64,000 bases of DNA from Bradyrhizobium erythrophlei (GCF_900142985.1 NZ_LT670849.1:806001-870000); one strand, 5' to 3'; counted from the stretch's first letter, positions 17,428 to 27,284 are shown. Notes: generated by a model not told the origin, from the letters alone. A program made the numbers and translations.

Positions 17428-18058
17428 CTAATGTATTCGACCCAGTGGCGTTCGCCCACGATGGCGATCGGTAAGCCCTGTGAGCGCATCTCGGCGGCTT
17501 TCTCGATCTTGCGGCCAAAGGTCGACTGCGCCAACTGTCGGTGGCGTAAATTCCAACAATTAGGTACCGTGTCTCTTGGGTGAGGCTACCTCAAGTGCTT
17601 CTCTTTGAATGTGCTGCGGCCACACATTCCTTCCGAGTCCCGAACGCAAACGTGCCCGTGAAGCAAAAGCGGGATCCAGGGAATACAATTTCTGGCGGAG
17701 GCTCGTCGAGCGGAAGAGAGCTGGGCTTCATAAGCTCTCCAAGCTCAAAATCGCCGGCGCAAAATCCTTTGAGGACCATCAATAGCTCGGCAGCCTCCTC
17801 CGAATTGAGCCTGCCGTCGGCAAGAATCCGATCGACCTGATCGAGCAATGAAACAACGACCGGATTCTCGATAGCGGCAGTGTGGGCAACCAGCCATTTC
17901 TGAAGGTATTCGACCTCAGCCGGAGTGACGACCCCATCTGCTAAAATTCCGTGAGAAATCCCGATAAACTCGTTGACCTCACGATCGTCCAGCCGAGCAC
18001 GCGAATAGAGTCGATGCAGGCGAGTATCACTCGTCATGATTCTCAACTCGTGTTTCAC
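17428..18058 (-). pseudogene. Broken BRCT-domain protein
   Basis: The intact part (GTG at 18058 or ATG at 18037) is an N-terminal TerB/EF-like helical region (EFIGISHGILADGVVTPAEV) followed by the start of a BRCT domain, GSRFCFTGTFAFGTRKE, and a TGA at 17591. The same frame continues with the next BRCT block, TQETRYLIVGIYATDSW. After a one-base frame change near 17515 it continues FGRKIEKAAEMRSQGLPIAI and VGERHWVEYISRD, to a TGA. One nonsense and one frameshift change therefore interrupt what was a single protein. Readthrough is unlikely given both lesions. Confidence 0.75.
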
Positions 18059-18075
18059 GTAGGCGACTCAAAATC

Positions 18076-18390
18076 GGCGAACTGGGAGTCTGGAGACAAA
18101 GCGAATTCGCGAAAAGCCGGGATTTCCGGCCTCATTTCGCAGTTATTTGGGAGCCTGGCAGAACGTCAGAATGCCTGGCTGGCGACGCAGTACAGATCGC
18201 ACCGGTCTCCAGCCAAATTCCCTGCAAACAGGGAATTTTACAGGGAAAATCGCGATTTCCAGCCCTTAGGCGGCAGCTTTAGATCATGAAACCGCTATGC
18301 CGCAGGGGCTTTTCAGCGGATTCCCTAAGCAAATTATCAGGGAATTTTTTCCGCAGAACAGGGAAATCCACGCGGAAAACAGGGATTTTT
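18076..18390. repeat. Dispersed ~310-bp repeat, copy A
   Basis: This stretch shares long blocks with 51240-51555: an ACTGGGAG-CTGGAGAC start, TGCCTGGCTGGCGACGCAGT, AAATTCCCTGCAAACAGGGA, TGCCGCAGGG-CTTTTCAGCG and a tail with several CAGGGAA units. It holds a perfect 10-base-stem hairpin (18215-18238) and an ATTCCCT/AGGGAAT pair (18320-18345), plus about five CAGGGA units in the same direction. It contains no plausible gene. Confidence 0.85.
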
Positions 18391-18656
18391 CATCCGCGCG
18401 CGTCCTGATCGTCCATTGATGGCATTGGGACTTCTTCTTTGAGGAGTCGAAGATAATTTCTGTGCATCGTGACGGGCCAGCGCGACCCTTCCCATATGAT
18501 ACGCAAGCTGTTTGGATACTGCGTTTGTCCGACGATCGTACCCTTTTTTCTGGAGTCTCGAGGGTGACGAGAGCAACCAAGCTCGCTCAGATGGACGCGG
18601 TCTCCCTTTGAAAGTTTTCGCTCTTCTTCGTTCAATTTGGAGCAACATGAACTCAT
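18390..18656 (-). CDS. Small conserved-type protein, SH3-like (KGDRVHLSELG)
   Basis: The 88-residue protein contains KGDRVHLSELGCSRHPRDS, then KGTIVGQTQYPNSLRIIWEG and TMHRNYLRLL, the strand pattern of a small KOW/SH3-like barrel found in many short rhizobial proteins. ATG 18656 has GAGG 11 bases upstream. The last residues run into repeat copy A. Function unknown; nucleic-acid or protein binding is possible. Confidence 0.6.
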   Translation of the reverse strand: MSSCCSKLNEEERKLSKGDRVHLSELGCSRHPRDSRKKGTIVGQTQYPNSLRIIWEGSRWPVTMHRNYLRLLKEEVPMPSMDDQDARG

Positions 18657-18750
18657 GACTGCATCACGCCTCGTTCCTATGAGCAAGATGATCTGGGAAG
18701 GAAGGGCCGCTTGCGAAGGCGTCTAGTTTAGTATTCTGGCTTTCGAACCA

Positions 18751-20337
18751 TCAGAACTGGTAGCGCAGACCGACGGTGGGGTCGTAGGCGGATAATTTGT
18801 TTACGCCTGGCGTCGCGAGAAGGAAGCCGCTGATAAGACCATTCTGCGCCTGCGACCACATGATACCTGCATAGGCATCGAAGTGCTTGGCGAACCGATA
18901 ATCGGTAACGAAGGACACCGCATCCAAGGTTCCACTGCAGCCAGCTGATACAGCGGTTTTGCAAGTACCCGTTGAATTGGTGCCATTCCCAATCACAAAG
19001 CTGTTCTGGCTTTGGTGATAATAGGCAAGCGTCAGATCGAGATCGGACCTGACCGAATATTTCGCACCAGCCCAGAACACCTGGAAGATCTTGTCGGTGG
19101 TGAAGTTGGTGTTGTTTGGGGCAAAGATGGTGTATCCGCCCTCGAGGAATGCGCCGGGCACCAACGGATTATTCGGGTTGGCAAAATTGATATGCTCATA
19201 TCCACCATATAGCCTGAGCGGCCCGATGGTGTACTTGGCAACAAGCATAAAAGCGGTGTTGTCGGATACTGTCGCCGCCACGGCTCCCAATCCGGTCGGT
19301 ACGGGCGCAGCGGCAGCCGCCGCGACTTGCGCAGCGCTCAGAGGAGCTGCAGAAACCGCGTCGTTTATTTTGGAGCCGAGCGCATCAAACGAAAAGCCCA
19401 TATAGTCGAACCCGACACTGCCTTGGAACGCGTTGCCGGTGCCGCTGTTGCCGCCATTCCTAAGTTGGGTTTCCGCAGCGAGACGAACCGGGCCGACGTT
19501 CACTCGATATTCGAACGAGTTGTCGAAGGTACGGTTCTCGGTAGCACCGCCGCCACCGGTGAGCCCCTGGAAGCCGATCACCGAAAAGGCATTCGAACCG
19601 GGGATTGGATCATAGTTGACGACGGCATCCGAGATCAGCGTGGATTGCCGACCGAAGGTCAATGTACCGTATTTCGCCGAGCTTAGACCGGCATAGGCCG
19701 CGTTGTTGAAGGCCTGGCCGGCTTTGGAAGAATCGCCAGCTGCGTTCTGCTGGGCAAGTGACAACCCGTTGTTCTGCGCAACGGATCCGATCCCGCTGAG
19801 AATCGTGCCATTCTCCGCATTGAACAGCGTCTGAAGGTTGAACACGGCGTAAAGACCGTCTGCAATCTCCTGCTTTCCCCTGAGACCGATATTCGAATTG
19901 GTCATCGCGTTGGGGGCGATGCCGAAATACGGACCGTTGGACGTCTTCCCGATCAGATAATCCACCGCTGAGCCGGAGAGGACGCTGAGCGGAGCGCCGT
20001 GGTTCTGATAGGTCAGAGCCATCTCCATGGAGCCATACAGACAAACGCCATTCCAGCACAGATCGTCGCTCGCTGGGGCGGGAGCCTTCTGGGCCGTCTT
20101 GTATGGCAGATCGGCGGCCATCGCGTCGCTGAGATTCCCTTTCGCGAAGGCGGGCTGGGCTTTTGCCATCGACTTTTTTTCGAAATTCTGCTGACGCCTC
20201 TCAAGATCCGCAAGGCGCTTGGCCAACGCCTGATTCTGATCGCTAAGTTGTTTCACCCGCGCATCGGAAAGCTCGTCGGCGTGGCCCGCTACTGAGCAAG
20301 CAAAGACAGCCAACGCAGATATGAAAGTCGTCCTCAT
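18751..20337 (-). CDS. Outer-membrane porin 1 (Porin_2 family)
   Basis: The 528-residue precursor has a signal peptide (FISALAVFACSVAGHADEL), a short coiled coil with QNQALAKRLADLERRQ, and a beta-barrel ending in the required aromatic terminus, VGLRYQF. Gly-, Asn- and Tyr-rich strands such as NSNIGLRGKQEIADGLYAVF are typical of alphaproteobacterial Porin_2 trimers. The start at ATG 20337 follows GGGGAACT. The leader resembles that of porin 2 at 47727, and the two proteins are paralogues over their whole length. No close operon partner. Confidence 0.92.
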   Translation of the reverse strand: MRTTFISALAVFACSVAGHADELSDARVKQLSDQNQALAKRLADLERRQQNFEKKSMAKAQPAFAKGNLSDAMAADLPYKTAQKAPAPASDDLCWNGVCLYGSMEMALTYQNHGAPLSVLSGSAVDYLIGKTSNGPYFGIAPNAMTNSNIGLRGKQEIADGLYAVFNLQTLFNAENGTILSGIGSVAQNNGLSLAQQNAAGDSSKAGQAFNNAAYAGLSSAKYGTLTFGRQSTLISDAVVNYDPIPGSNAFSVIGFQGLTGGGGATENRTFDNSFEYRVNVGPVRLAAETQLRNGGNSGTGNAFQGSVGFDYMGFSFDALGSKINDAVSAAPLSAAQVAAAAAAPVPTGLGAVAATVSDNTAFMLVAKYTIGPLRLYGGYEHINFANPNNPLVPGAFLEGGYTIFAPNNTNFTTDKIFQVFWAGAKYSVRSDLDLTLAYYHQSQNSFVIGNGTNSTGTCKTAVSAGCSGTLDAVSFVTDYRFAKHFDAYAGIMWSQAQNGLISGFLLATPGVNKLSAYDPTVGLRYQF

Positions 20338-20795
20338 CTTAGTTCCCCAAAAAAACTGGCGGCACAATTCTCCGCGAACCCCTGCGAAAAACGCGGAGCC
20401 TCGAACGAGGGCTGACGCTAGGTCGAGGCAACTCACTGGCCTCGCTCCGGCGGCGTCTCACCAAAGGGTTAAATTTTTCTGGCGCGCGGGGATAAGACTT
20501 TGTCGGTCTACTCTCATATCCACTAGGCATGGACGTGCGCTTCCATGAGGACCGTCGTTTCGTGCTCGATATGATTTATGGGGAAGTGCGCCTTTACGAG
20601 CTTAACCGATCGTCCACTGACGTCAGGTTGAAAGAGCTGCAGGCGGAGACACTGCCGAGCTCAGATCGATCGCGGATCCGCATCGGGAAATTTCGAAACG
20701 AGGCTATATGCGATCGGCAAACCCAATTGGACGCGCCAATTCCGTACCTCTATTTTTTCTTCTCATCGAGTTTTCCTTCGAGGTCTCGTCCGTCT
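20338..20795. other. Intergenic region upstream of porin 1
   Basis: The 458 bases hold the porin leader (a CCCCAAAAAAACTG stretch also seen in slightly changed form before porin 2). The rest shows no supported gene; the short plus-strand frame at 20529-20831 has no ribosome site or recognisable domain. Confidence 0.5.
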
Positions 20796-21707
20796 TTACC
20801 GACTACGAGGAACAAGGTCGTCGACCTTTGAAATGAGATCATCGACCCTTGAGAGAAACCGTTGCAACGTCTGAGATGTGTTGGCTTTACTATAACCAAC
20901 GACTAAATCAATCGTCGGTGCTTCGCCCGCGAGCGGCCGGCTGATGACCGAGACCGGAAGAATTTTTTCTGCGTAAGCTGGCAGCAAGCACACTCCACCT
21001 GTTGATACAACCAGAGTCATCGCCATAGTGAGATTGTCTGCCTCGTGAACGGGGTGAATATCGACGCCCGATCGCGATATGAACTCGTCGATTACCGCTT
21101 TCACCGTTGGGGCAGTGCTCGACACGGTGATGAAATTCTCATCGGCGAGCTCGCGCGGATTGATTTCCTCAAGCAAGGCAAGACGATGATTCCTCGGCAA
21201 AACGACAACTAAGCGTTCCTTCGTAACAAGCTGGTACATAAGACTGGGCATGCCCGGCTCGGCTCGCATGAAGGCGAGGTCAAGCTTACCTCTCGTCAGC
21301 GCTTCAGCTAACCAAGGCGACGTTTTGCTCAAAACCGTGATCTCGATCTTTGGAAGTTCATCGCGTAGAACGTTTATCGCTTCGGGAAGCCAGTCCATTT
21401 CCTGACCCGTCAGAAATCCAAGAACGAAAGTAGGTTTGGCTGGACGCGCGGCCTTGCGCGCAGCTTCTCGGCCGGCCTCCGCCTGGTCCAGCGCAATCCG
21501 GGCGTGATCCAGAAACGCGCGGCCGGCCGCGGTCAACTCGATTCCGCGCCTGCTGCGTATCAGCAACTGAACGCCGACTTCGGCCTCAAGCTCACGGATC
21601 TGCCGACTCAGCGAGGGCTGGGCCGTATTTAACCTCTGCTTCGCCGCAACAGTGAAGCTACCCGACTCGGCGATGGCGACAAAGTATCGAAGATGCCGAA
21701 GCTCCAT
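20796..21707 (-). CDS. LysR-family transcription regulator
   Basis: The 303-residue protein has the LysR N-terminal winged helix-turn-helix (MELRHLRYFVAIAESGSFTV, LSRQIRELEAEVGVQLL) and a periplasmic-binding-like effector domain. ATG 21707 is the conventional MELRHLRYF start. A decayed copy of the C-terminus of a close relative lies at 39578-39760. It shares strand with the MBL-fold gene at 21891 but is separated by 180 bases. Target unknown. Confidence 0.9.
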   Translation of the reverse strand: MELRHLRYFVAIAESGSFTVAAKQRLNTAQPSLSRQIRELEAEVGVQLLIRSRRGIELTAAGRAFLDHARIALDQAEAGREAARKAARPAKPTFVLGFLTGQEMDWLPEAINVLRDELPKIEITVLSKTSPWLAEALTRGKLDLAFMRAEPGMPSLMYQLVTKERLVVVLPRNHRLALLEEINPRELADENFITVSSTAPTVKAVIDEFISRSGVDIHPVHEADNLTMAMTLVVSTGGVCLLPAYAEKILPVSVISRPLAGEAPTIDLVVGYSKANTSQTLQRFLSRVDDLISKVDDLVPRSR

Positions 21708-21890
21708 GTAACCGCCCATGCCCTCTTTTCAATCTGATCCGGGGCATACTGGCCGTCGGTGCGCTGCGAATCTGACTGTGTTATATGATTGATATAATTC
21801 CATTGTTCGATTTATAGGAGGGTCGAAGATGGGACTGGACCCAGCTTGTAGCTTGCGGCGATGGCGGCGGCCCAAGCCGGTCCGCGCGGT

Positions 21891-22898
21891 TCAGCGACGC
21901 GCGGCGTAAAGAAGCTTGGCGGAGAAATCCACTACGCTGGCCAGCTGCCGGTCGGGGAACGCGGCTTTTAGGCTCTCGCTGTAGGTTTTCGCGTCGGCGG
22001 AAGCCGCATGGATCTCCCTGGCGCGCTTGACGTAGGTAATCGTGCTGTCGATCGCGGAGCGGTGGACGGGCGTGTCATGCCCGATGGTGATCGTGTCGTA
22101 GCCTTGGAGCGCCTTGAGCTGTTCGAGAACGATGATCCAGTGATCGAAATGATCCACAACGGTGAAGACGTGTTCGTTCGGTGAAAACACTAGGTCGAAC
22201 GCCATCAATACTTTCTGCTCGGGCAACAGGGCGGCAAGCTGCAAATCCGCTTCGGCGTCGATGAAGCGCTTGAAGTCGTAGGTGATGCCGTCGATTCGTT
22301 GCAGACCTTCGGTGATCGTCTCCGTCGGGACGGTGATCCTCGTCGCGATCTTGTCACCGTATATCGGGCGGAAGCTATCGAGTCTCGCTTTGCCCCTGGC
22401 GCGGATAGGGTCGGCGACCCCGTCCAGGGCGAACACACGGACGTCGGCGAACCGCTCCGTCAGAACCTGAAGGCCAGCCCAGTGATCGGTATGCGCATGC
22501 GAGAGAATGATCCGGTCGACGGGTTTGCCGAGCGTCTGCACGTATGACGCGACTTCGTCGGCATACGGCAGCAGGAGCTGACTATCGAAGATGACGACTG
22601 CTGTTGGCCCCTCGATCATCTGCGTATTGACGTGAAAGCCATCAAGGGGACTGAGGTAGGAATGAATTTTGACAGGGCCGAACTGGCTTACGAGGATGGT
22701 CCCCATGCGGTCCGACGCCGCGGCCTCCTTGGTCCCGGGCGCGCCACCGTTCTGTGCCAACTCAGGGTTTTCGGCGGCAGCAGCCGACGGGGGCGAGCCG
22801 ACCAACGGGAGTAGCGCGCCCGCAGCGAGCTGGAGAAACTGAGAACGGGATAGAACGGCTTGCGACAAGCGCCGAAAACGTGAGTTACTTGGCAGCAT
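21891..22898 (-). CDS. Exported metallo-beta-lactamase-fold hydrolase
   Basis: The 335-residue protein carries an N-terminal export signal (SQFLQLAAGALLPLVGSPPS) and the MBL zinc motif LSHAHTDHWAG near residue 135, followed later by FSPNEHVFTVVDHFDHW and IGHDTPVH, which supply further zinc ligands. GGGAGAAGAGAT precedes the ATG. Substrate unknown. It lies 208 bases from another exported MBL-fold gene on the same strand. Confidence 0.87.
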   Translation of the reverse strand: MLPSNSRFRRLSQAVLSRSQFLQLAAGALLPLVGSPPSAAAAENPELAQNGGAPGTKEAAASDRMGTILVSQFGPVKIHSYLSPLDGFHVNTQMIEGPTAVVIFDSQLLLPYADEVASYVQTLGKPVDRIILSHAHTDHWAGLQVLTERFADVRVFALDGVADPIRARGKARLDSFRPIYGDKIATRITVPTETITEGLQRIDGITYDFKRFIDAEADLQLAALLPEQKVLMAFDLVFSPNEHVFTVVDHFDHWIIVLEQLKALQGYDTITIGHDTPVHRSAIDSTITYVKRAREIHAASADAKTYSESLKAAFPDRQLASVVDFSAKLLYAARR

Positions 22899-23105
22899 AT
22901 CTCTTCTCCCTTGTCCCGACTTCCAGAAAAGACTGATGAGCGCTACGACGGCGTTGGAGTCCGCGAGATGGTCGTCAATACGCCGACGATCGCCCGCGTA
23001 TCCAACAGATCAGTCAGCGAGCGAAAGAGCGACGTGCTACTGGTCGTCGCAACGGCGATTCTCAAGCGCTCCTACCTAGCGCACTGCCGCGATGTCATCG
23101 GCTCG

Positions 23106-24134
23106 CTACCAGATCCACTGGGCAGCTTCCCAGTGGTATGCCGCGTCGCGCCGGACGACATGCCCAATAGCCGGGAACGGAAAATGATAGCCCATCACCA
23201 TGATCCCATCGGTCGCGACGCGGTCCAGAATGGCCTTGCGCGACTGGATCGCTTGCGCGGGATCGTAGTCGAAGATGGGCGTCCATTCGGGGTGCTGCAA
23301 ACTCGTCACCGGGTGATGGGCAATGTCACCCATATGGATGAACTGATCGTTGCCCGAGGTGAACAGGATTGCGGCATGGAACGGCGAATGTCCGGGCGCC
23401 GCAACATAGTGCACGCCGGTCGCGATTTCGCCGCCCTGCTTCACGAACCGGGATCGGTTGGCGACCGGTGGCAAGTTGTCGCGCGCTGCGCCAATTGTAC
23501 CCTTCTTGAACTGGTCGGGCATCGGCGAACTGTTGACCTCACTTTCGTATCGGCTCCCGGTCCAGTAATTCCATTCCGTATCGACAAAGACGAACTGAGC
23601 CTTCGGAAACGCCAGCGCGCCCGATTTCGTCACGAAGCCGCCGATATGATCCAGATGACCGTGCGACGTCACGACCAGATCTATGCTCTCGGGCGCGATT
23701 CCGGCCCGGCGCAGGTTCGCTTCGAGGCCGGGAAAGCTGCCGAAGGATGGGCCGATTTTCTCGCCAAAGCCGGAATCGACGGCGATGCGCTCCTTTCCCG
23801 TGTCGACCACCAAGATGTTGTTCGTGACCTGGATCACCGGCTGCATGAAGTTTGCCTTCAAGACCGGAGCGAGCTCAGCTTCAGAGGCGTTCATAACGAA
23901 GATCGGCCGGACCGGTATCTGCCCATAGCCATCCGAGATCACGGTCGCCTGGAAGTCGCCGATCTTGAAGCGATAGAAACCGTCGCCGTTTAGTGGTTCC
24001 GTGCCGGCTTGACGGGCGCCCTCCGCCCCGGCCGAGATAGGGGTGAGCACCGGCGTTGCCGTTGCAGCAACGGCTAGGCCGACGCCAGTGCGAAATACAC
24101 TGCGACGCGTCAGGATCGTCGAGGGCTTAATCAT
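23106..24134 (-). CDS. Tat-exported MBL-fold hydrolase (lactonase-like)
   Basis: The 342-residue precursor has a twin-arginine type leader (TRRSVFRTGVGLAVAATATP) and the MBL motif VTSHGHLDHIGG near residue 155, with later ligands APGHSPFHA and MGDIAHHP. This arrangement resembles quorum-quenching lactonases and related hydrolases, but substrate cannot be read from sequence. GGAGG with a 6-base gap selects the ATG at 24134 over the one at 24140. It is divergent from the TetR gene at 24458, the likely regulator. Confidence 0.87.
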   Translation of the reverse strand: MIKPSTILTRRSVFRTGVGLAVAATATPVLTPISAGAEGARQAGTEPLNGDGFYRFKIGDFQATVISDGYGQIPVRPIFVMNASEAELAPVLKANFMQPVIQVTNNILVVDTGKERIAVDSGFGEKIGPSFGSFPGLEANLRRAGIAPESIDLVVTSHGHLDHIGGFVTKSGALAFPKAQFVFVDTEWNYWTGSRYESEVNSSPMPDQFKKGTIGAARDNLPPVANRSRFVKQGGEIATGVHYVAAPGHSPFHAAILFTSGNDQFIHMGDIAHHPVTSLQHPEWTPIFDYDPAQAIQSRKAILDRVATDGIMVMGYHFPFPAIGHVVRRDAAYHWEAAQWIW

Positions 24135-24457
24135 GTCCATCCTCCAAGTTGAAGGCGCTGCGTGGCAGCGCGGAAGCGGTAGTGGTGGCAAATGACGCAA
24201 AAAACACAATGTCGATCACAATCGTCTTTGTCAATCCATTTTGGGTTGTCTCGCCAGGAAGAGGTCAGGCTTTTACCATCCTAGACCATACTTGGGCCAG
24301 GAACGGTATCTACCGTGAACTAATTCATTGAATTGACGCCCTTCGTACCGCCACGCACCGGATTGAAGCAGAAGTTCCGACCGTGACTATCGATTGTAAA
24401 CGTAATCGTGATGCATTAAGTCAATACCTGTGACACAACAATTCGAGGGAGCAAGCT
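24135..24457. promoter_or_regulatory. Divergent control region between MBL-fold and TetR genes
   Basis: The 323 bases are AT-rich compared with the genes. Two short inverted repeats stand out: AATTC-ATT-GAATT at 24322-24334 and CGATT-N8-AATCG at 24391-24408. Either could be an operator of the TetR protein; neither is strong evidence alone. Confidence 0.35.
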
Positions 24458-25108
24458 TTGGGCGTGTCGAGAGAACAGGCTGCGGAAAACCGCCGCGCGA
24501 TTGTTGCCGCGGCAACGCGGCTATTCAGAGAACGCGGGGTGGAGGCCGTCGGGCTGAGCGAACTGATGAAGCATGCTGGCTTCACGCAAGGTGGCTTTTA
24601 TAACCACTTTGAGTCCAAGGCGGACCTGGTGGCCGAAGTGCTTGCTTCGGCAATCGGCGAGGGGATTGCCGAGTTCACCAAATTGGCAAGGACCCCGGTC
24701 GACGAATCCACCACTGCTCTTCGGCGCTACATAAACTGGTATCTGTCGAAAGCCCACCGCGACAACATCGATCACGGCTGTCCCGTCACCGGATTTGCCG
24801 GCGATGCTCGCCGCTTGGGCGCCGGAGCCCAGTCGCACTTTGCCGGCGGATTGGACGATCTGATAACGATCCTCGCCGGACTGATCGCCGAGAGTGGATC
24901 GCCAGTTATGGAGGGCGAGCGGAGGACGTTGCGCGAACGGGCAATCAGCTTGCATTGCGAAATGCTGGGTGCGCTGGTCTTGTCACGGTCCGTCGCGCAG
25001 GCTGCGCCAGCGCTTTCGAACGAGATTCTGGAGAACGCGCGGCGAGACGTACTCGCGTCTCTCGATGAGCGCTCTAGCCAGGCTTCCAAACCGCGAAAGA
25101 AACCCTAG
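24458..25108 (+). CDS. TetR-family transcription regulator
   Basis: The 216-residue protein has the TetR helix-turn-helix at residues 10-57 (RRAIVAAATRLFRERG, FTQGGFYNHFESKADLV) and a C-terminal ligand domain with HGCPVTGFAGDARR. The start is TTG at 24458: GGGAG sits about 7 bases before it, whereas the GTG two codons later is too far away. The gene is divergent from the MBL-fold gene, the usual arrangement for local autoregulated control. Confidence 0.9.
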   Translation: MGVSREQAAENRRAIVAAATRLFRERGVEAVGLSELMKHAGFTQGGFYNHFESKADLVAEVLASAIGEGIAEFTKLARTPVDESTTALRRYINWYLSKAHRDNIDHGCPVTGFAGDARRLGAGAQSHFAGGLDDLITILAGLIAESGSPVMEGERRTLRERAISLHCEMLGALVLSRSVAQAAPALSNEILENARRDVLASLDERSSQASKPRKKP

Positions 25109-25131
25109 TCCGCAGCCCCCTCTTCCGCCGA

Positions 25132-25860
25132 TCAAACCTGACCGCGGCCACCATCGACGAATAGTTCGATGCCTGTGACAAAGCTGGAATCGTCCGAGGC
25201 CAGGAATACCGCCGCCTTGGCGACTTCGTCCGGCTCTCCTATGCGTCCCATAGGAATGGTCGCGACGATCCTTGCAATAGCCTCCGGCTGCTGCAGATCC
25301 ACCAGCGGCGTCCTGATAGGACCCGGACTTAGGACATTCGAGCGAATGCGACGGTCCTTCAACTCTACGGTCCAGGTGCGCACCAGGCTGCGAACCGCGG
25401 CCTTGGTCGCGCCGTAGGTACCGAAGGAAGCTGTGCCTTTGACGCTTGCAACGGAGCCGATGAGAATGATGGATCCTCCATCGTTCATCAGGGGCAAGGC
25501 CTTTTGTACCGTGAATAGCGTGCCCTTGACGTTGAGATCGAAAAGCTTGTCGAAGTGCTCTTCCGTGAGGCTTGCCAAGGGAGCGAACTCGCCCGTGCCG
25601 GCATTGGCGACCAGGACATCGATCTTTCCCCTCACCTTCACTGTCTCGTAAAGGCGATCCAGATCCGGCAGTTTGGAGACGTCTCCCCGAACCCCTACCA
25701 CATCGCCGCCGATCGCCTCGACGGCCTCGTCGAGCTCCTTTTGGCGGCGCCCCGTTATGAAGACGGTTGCGCCTTCATCGACGAACCGCTTCGCCGTGGC
25801 GAAACCTATTCCCGTTGTACCACCGGTGACCACGGCCACCTTTCCCTGCAACTTGCTCAT
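25132..25860 (-). CDS. SDR-family oxidoreductase
   Basis: The 242-residue protein has the classical short-chain dehydrogenase pattern: cofactor loop TGGTTGIG, NAG motif VANAGTGEFA, catalytic Ser in LIGSVASV and YGATK (Tyr and Lys). It would oxidise an alcohol or reduce a ketone with NAD(P)H. It is the last of four closely spaced minus-strand genes (15 bases after the MaoC gene) that start at 28256. Confidence 0.92.
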   Translation of the reverse strand: MSKLQGKVAVVTGGTTGIGFATAKRFVDEGATVFITGRRQKELDEAVEAIGGDVVGVRGDVSKLPDLDRLYETVKVRGKIDVLVANAGTGEFAPLASLTEEHFDKLFDLNVKGTLFTVQKALPLMNDGGSIILIGSVASVKGTASFGTYGATKAAVRSLVRTWTVELKDRRIRSNVLSPGPIRTPLVDLQQPEAIARIVATIPMGRIGEPDEVAKAAVFLASDDSSFVTGIELFVDGGRGQV

Positions 25861-25875
25861 AGCGCTACGCCTCTC

Positions 25876-26355
25876 CTACGGTCCGGTTGTTTCAGCGATC
25901 GTTACCTGACGCGGCACAACCAGGTTCGCGACCTGCACCAAAACGGGGTCGTCGTTCTGGTTTATGGTTGTTATTCGGAGCTTGACCATGCCCTGCTTCG
26001 GACGCGACTTTGACGGCCGCACCTCGATCAACTCGCACTCGACGCGCAACTCGTCGCCGGGCCGCACTGGCCGGATCCAGCGGCACTCGTCAAAGCCGGC
26101 GCCGATGATGCCGCCGGCCGGCTTGAATTCGGTCTCAATCAATAGCCGCATCGTCACGGCAGCGGTGTGCCAGCCGCTGGCGGTCATTCCACCGAAAATC
26201 GAGCGGCGCGCCGCCGCCTCATCGAGGTGGAAGGGTTGCGGATCGAACTCGGCGGCGAACGCAACGGCCCGTTCCCCGTCGATGCGCAGCCGCCCTGAAC
26301 CGAACGTCTGCCCTACTACAAAATCTTCCAGGTAGCGCTCGCTCAACTGATCCAT
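25876..26355 (-). CDS. MaoC-type hydratase/dehydratase
   Basis: The 159-residue protein is a single hot-dog fold: SERYLEDFVVGQTFGSGRLR, then the hydratase segment AAEFDPQPFHLDEAAARRS (Asp and His) and SGWHTAAVTMRLL. Members hydrate or dehydrate enoyl-CoA thioesters. GGAGCGAAATC precedes the ATG. In the operon it sits between the PanE-like reductase and the SDR, which suits an acyl or keto-acid breakdown path. Confidence 0.88.
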   Translation of the reverse strand: MDQLSERYLEDFVVGQTFGSGRLRIDGERAVAFAAEFDPQPFHLDEAAARRSIFGGMTASGWHTAAVTMRLLIETEFKPAGGIIGAGFDECRWIRPVRPGDELRVECELIEVRPSKSRPKQGMVKLRITTINQNDDPVLVQVANLVVPRQVTIAETTGP

Positions 26356-26377
26356 GATTTCGCTCCAGCTTTAGCCG

Positions 26378-27265
26378 TTACTTGTTCTCGATCAACTTGA
26401 CGATCGCATGCAGCAGCCGGTTGGCAGGCGTCGCGACGTTTAGCGCTTCGCCGCGCCGTACGATCAACCCGTTCAGATGATCGATCTCGGTGCGCTTGCC
26501 GCGCGCCAAATCTTGCGCGGTCGATGCGTATTGGCCCGCCGCCGTCTCAGCAATTTTTCGAACGGCCATACCGATATCGCCCGGAATCATCACGCCATCG
26601 GCTTTGGCAACGGCTACGCATTCATCGACGAGGTCGCGCATGACAACAGTTACGCCCTCACATTTCACGAGCCGGCCGTAGGGCAATTGTGTAATTGCGG
26701 ACAGCGCGTTGTACGCGCAATTCGTGATTAGCTTCGCCCACAACGCGCCGCGCACATTGTCGGAAATATCGGTTGGCACACCGGCCGCGATCAGCGCGCG
26801 CGCAACATGATCGCTGGCCCTCGACTGCCCGATGACAAGTTCGCCGCGACCGTGATGCCTGACATGCCCCGGCCCGGCCATTTCGGTCCCGACATACACC
26901 GCGGCTGCGATCACTTCCTGTGGCAGCAGCGCACGCAGTCGGTCTGCGTTCTCGACGCCGTTTTGCAACGACAGTACCAACGCATCCAGCGCAAGATGTG
27001 GCCTGATGGCAGCCGCACCGCTTTCGGTGTCGGTGGACTTCACACAAAAGAGCACGAGCTGCGCGCCCTCTACCGCGCTCGCTTCGGTGCGGGCCGAGAC
27101 ACGAATACGTTCGTCGAAGGTTTGCGCTTCGAGCCTGAGCCCATGACGCTCGATCGCCTCGACATGTTGAGGACGCCCAACCAGCACCACATCGTGCCCG
27201 GCGCGTGCCAGCTTGAAGCCGTAGTAGCAGCCAACCGCACCCGCACCCATCACCGCGATTTTCAT
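26378..27265 (-). CDS. 2-dehydropantoate 2-reductase family (PanE/ApbA-like)
   Basis: The 295-residue protein begins KIAVMGAGAVGCYYGFKLA, the NADPH-binding GxGxxG motif of ketopantoate reductases, and has the C-terminal helical domain with catalytic Lys region GALWAKLITNCAYNALSAIT. The PanE family covers several 2-oxo-acid reductases, and its location in a catabolic-looking operon instead of with pan genes suggests another substrate. ATG 27265 is the conventional start. Confidence 0.85.
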   Translation of the reverse strand: MKIAVMGAGAVGCYYGFKLARAGHDVVLVGRPQHVEAIERHGLRLEAQTFDERIRVSARTEASAVEGAQLVLFCVKSTDTESGAAAIRPHLALDALVLSLQNGVENADRLRALLPQEVIAAAVYVGTEMAGPGHVRHHGRGELVIGQSRASDHVARALIAAGVPTDISDNVRGALWAKLITNCAYNALSAITQLPYGRLVKCEGVTVVMRDLVDECVAVAKADGVMIPGDIGMAVRKIAETAAGQYASTAQDLARGKRTEIDHLNGLIVRRGEALNVATPANRLLHAIVKLIENK

Positions 27266-27284
27266 GAGCAACGTCCCCTGCCGA

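Noticed and set aside
18215..18345. CRISPR-like array from repeated CAGGGAA units
   Set aside because: Units are only 7-8 bases, spacing is irregular and the whole block is itself duplicated at 51 kb; no cas genes are present.
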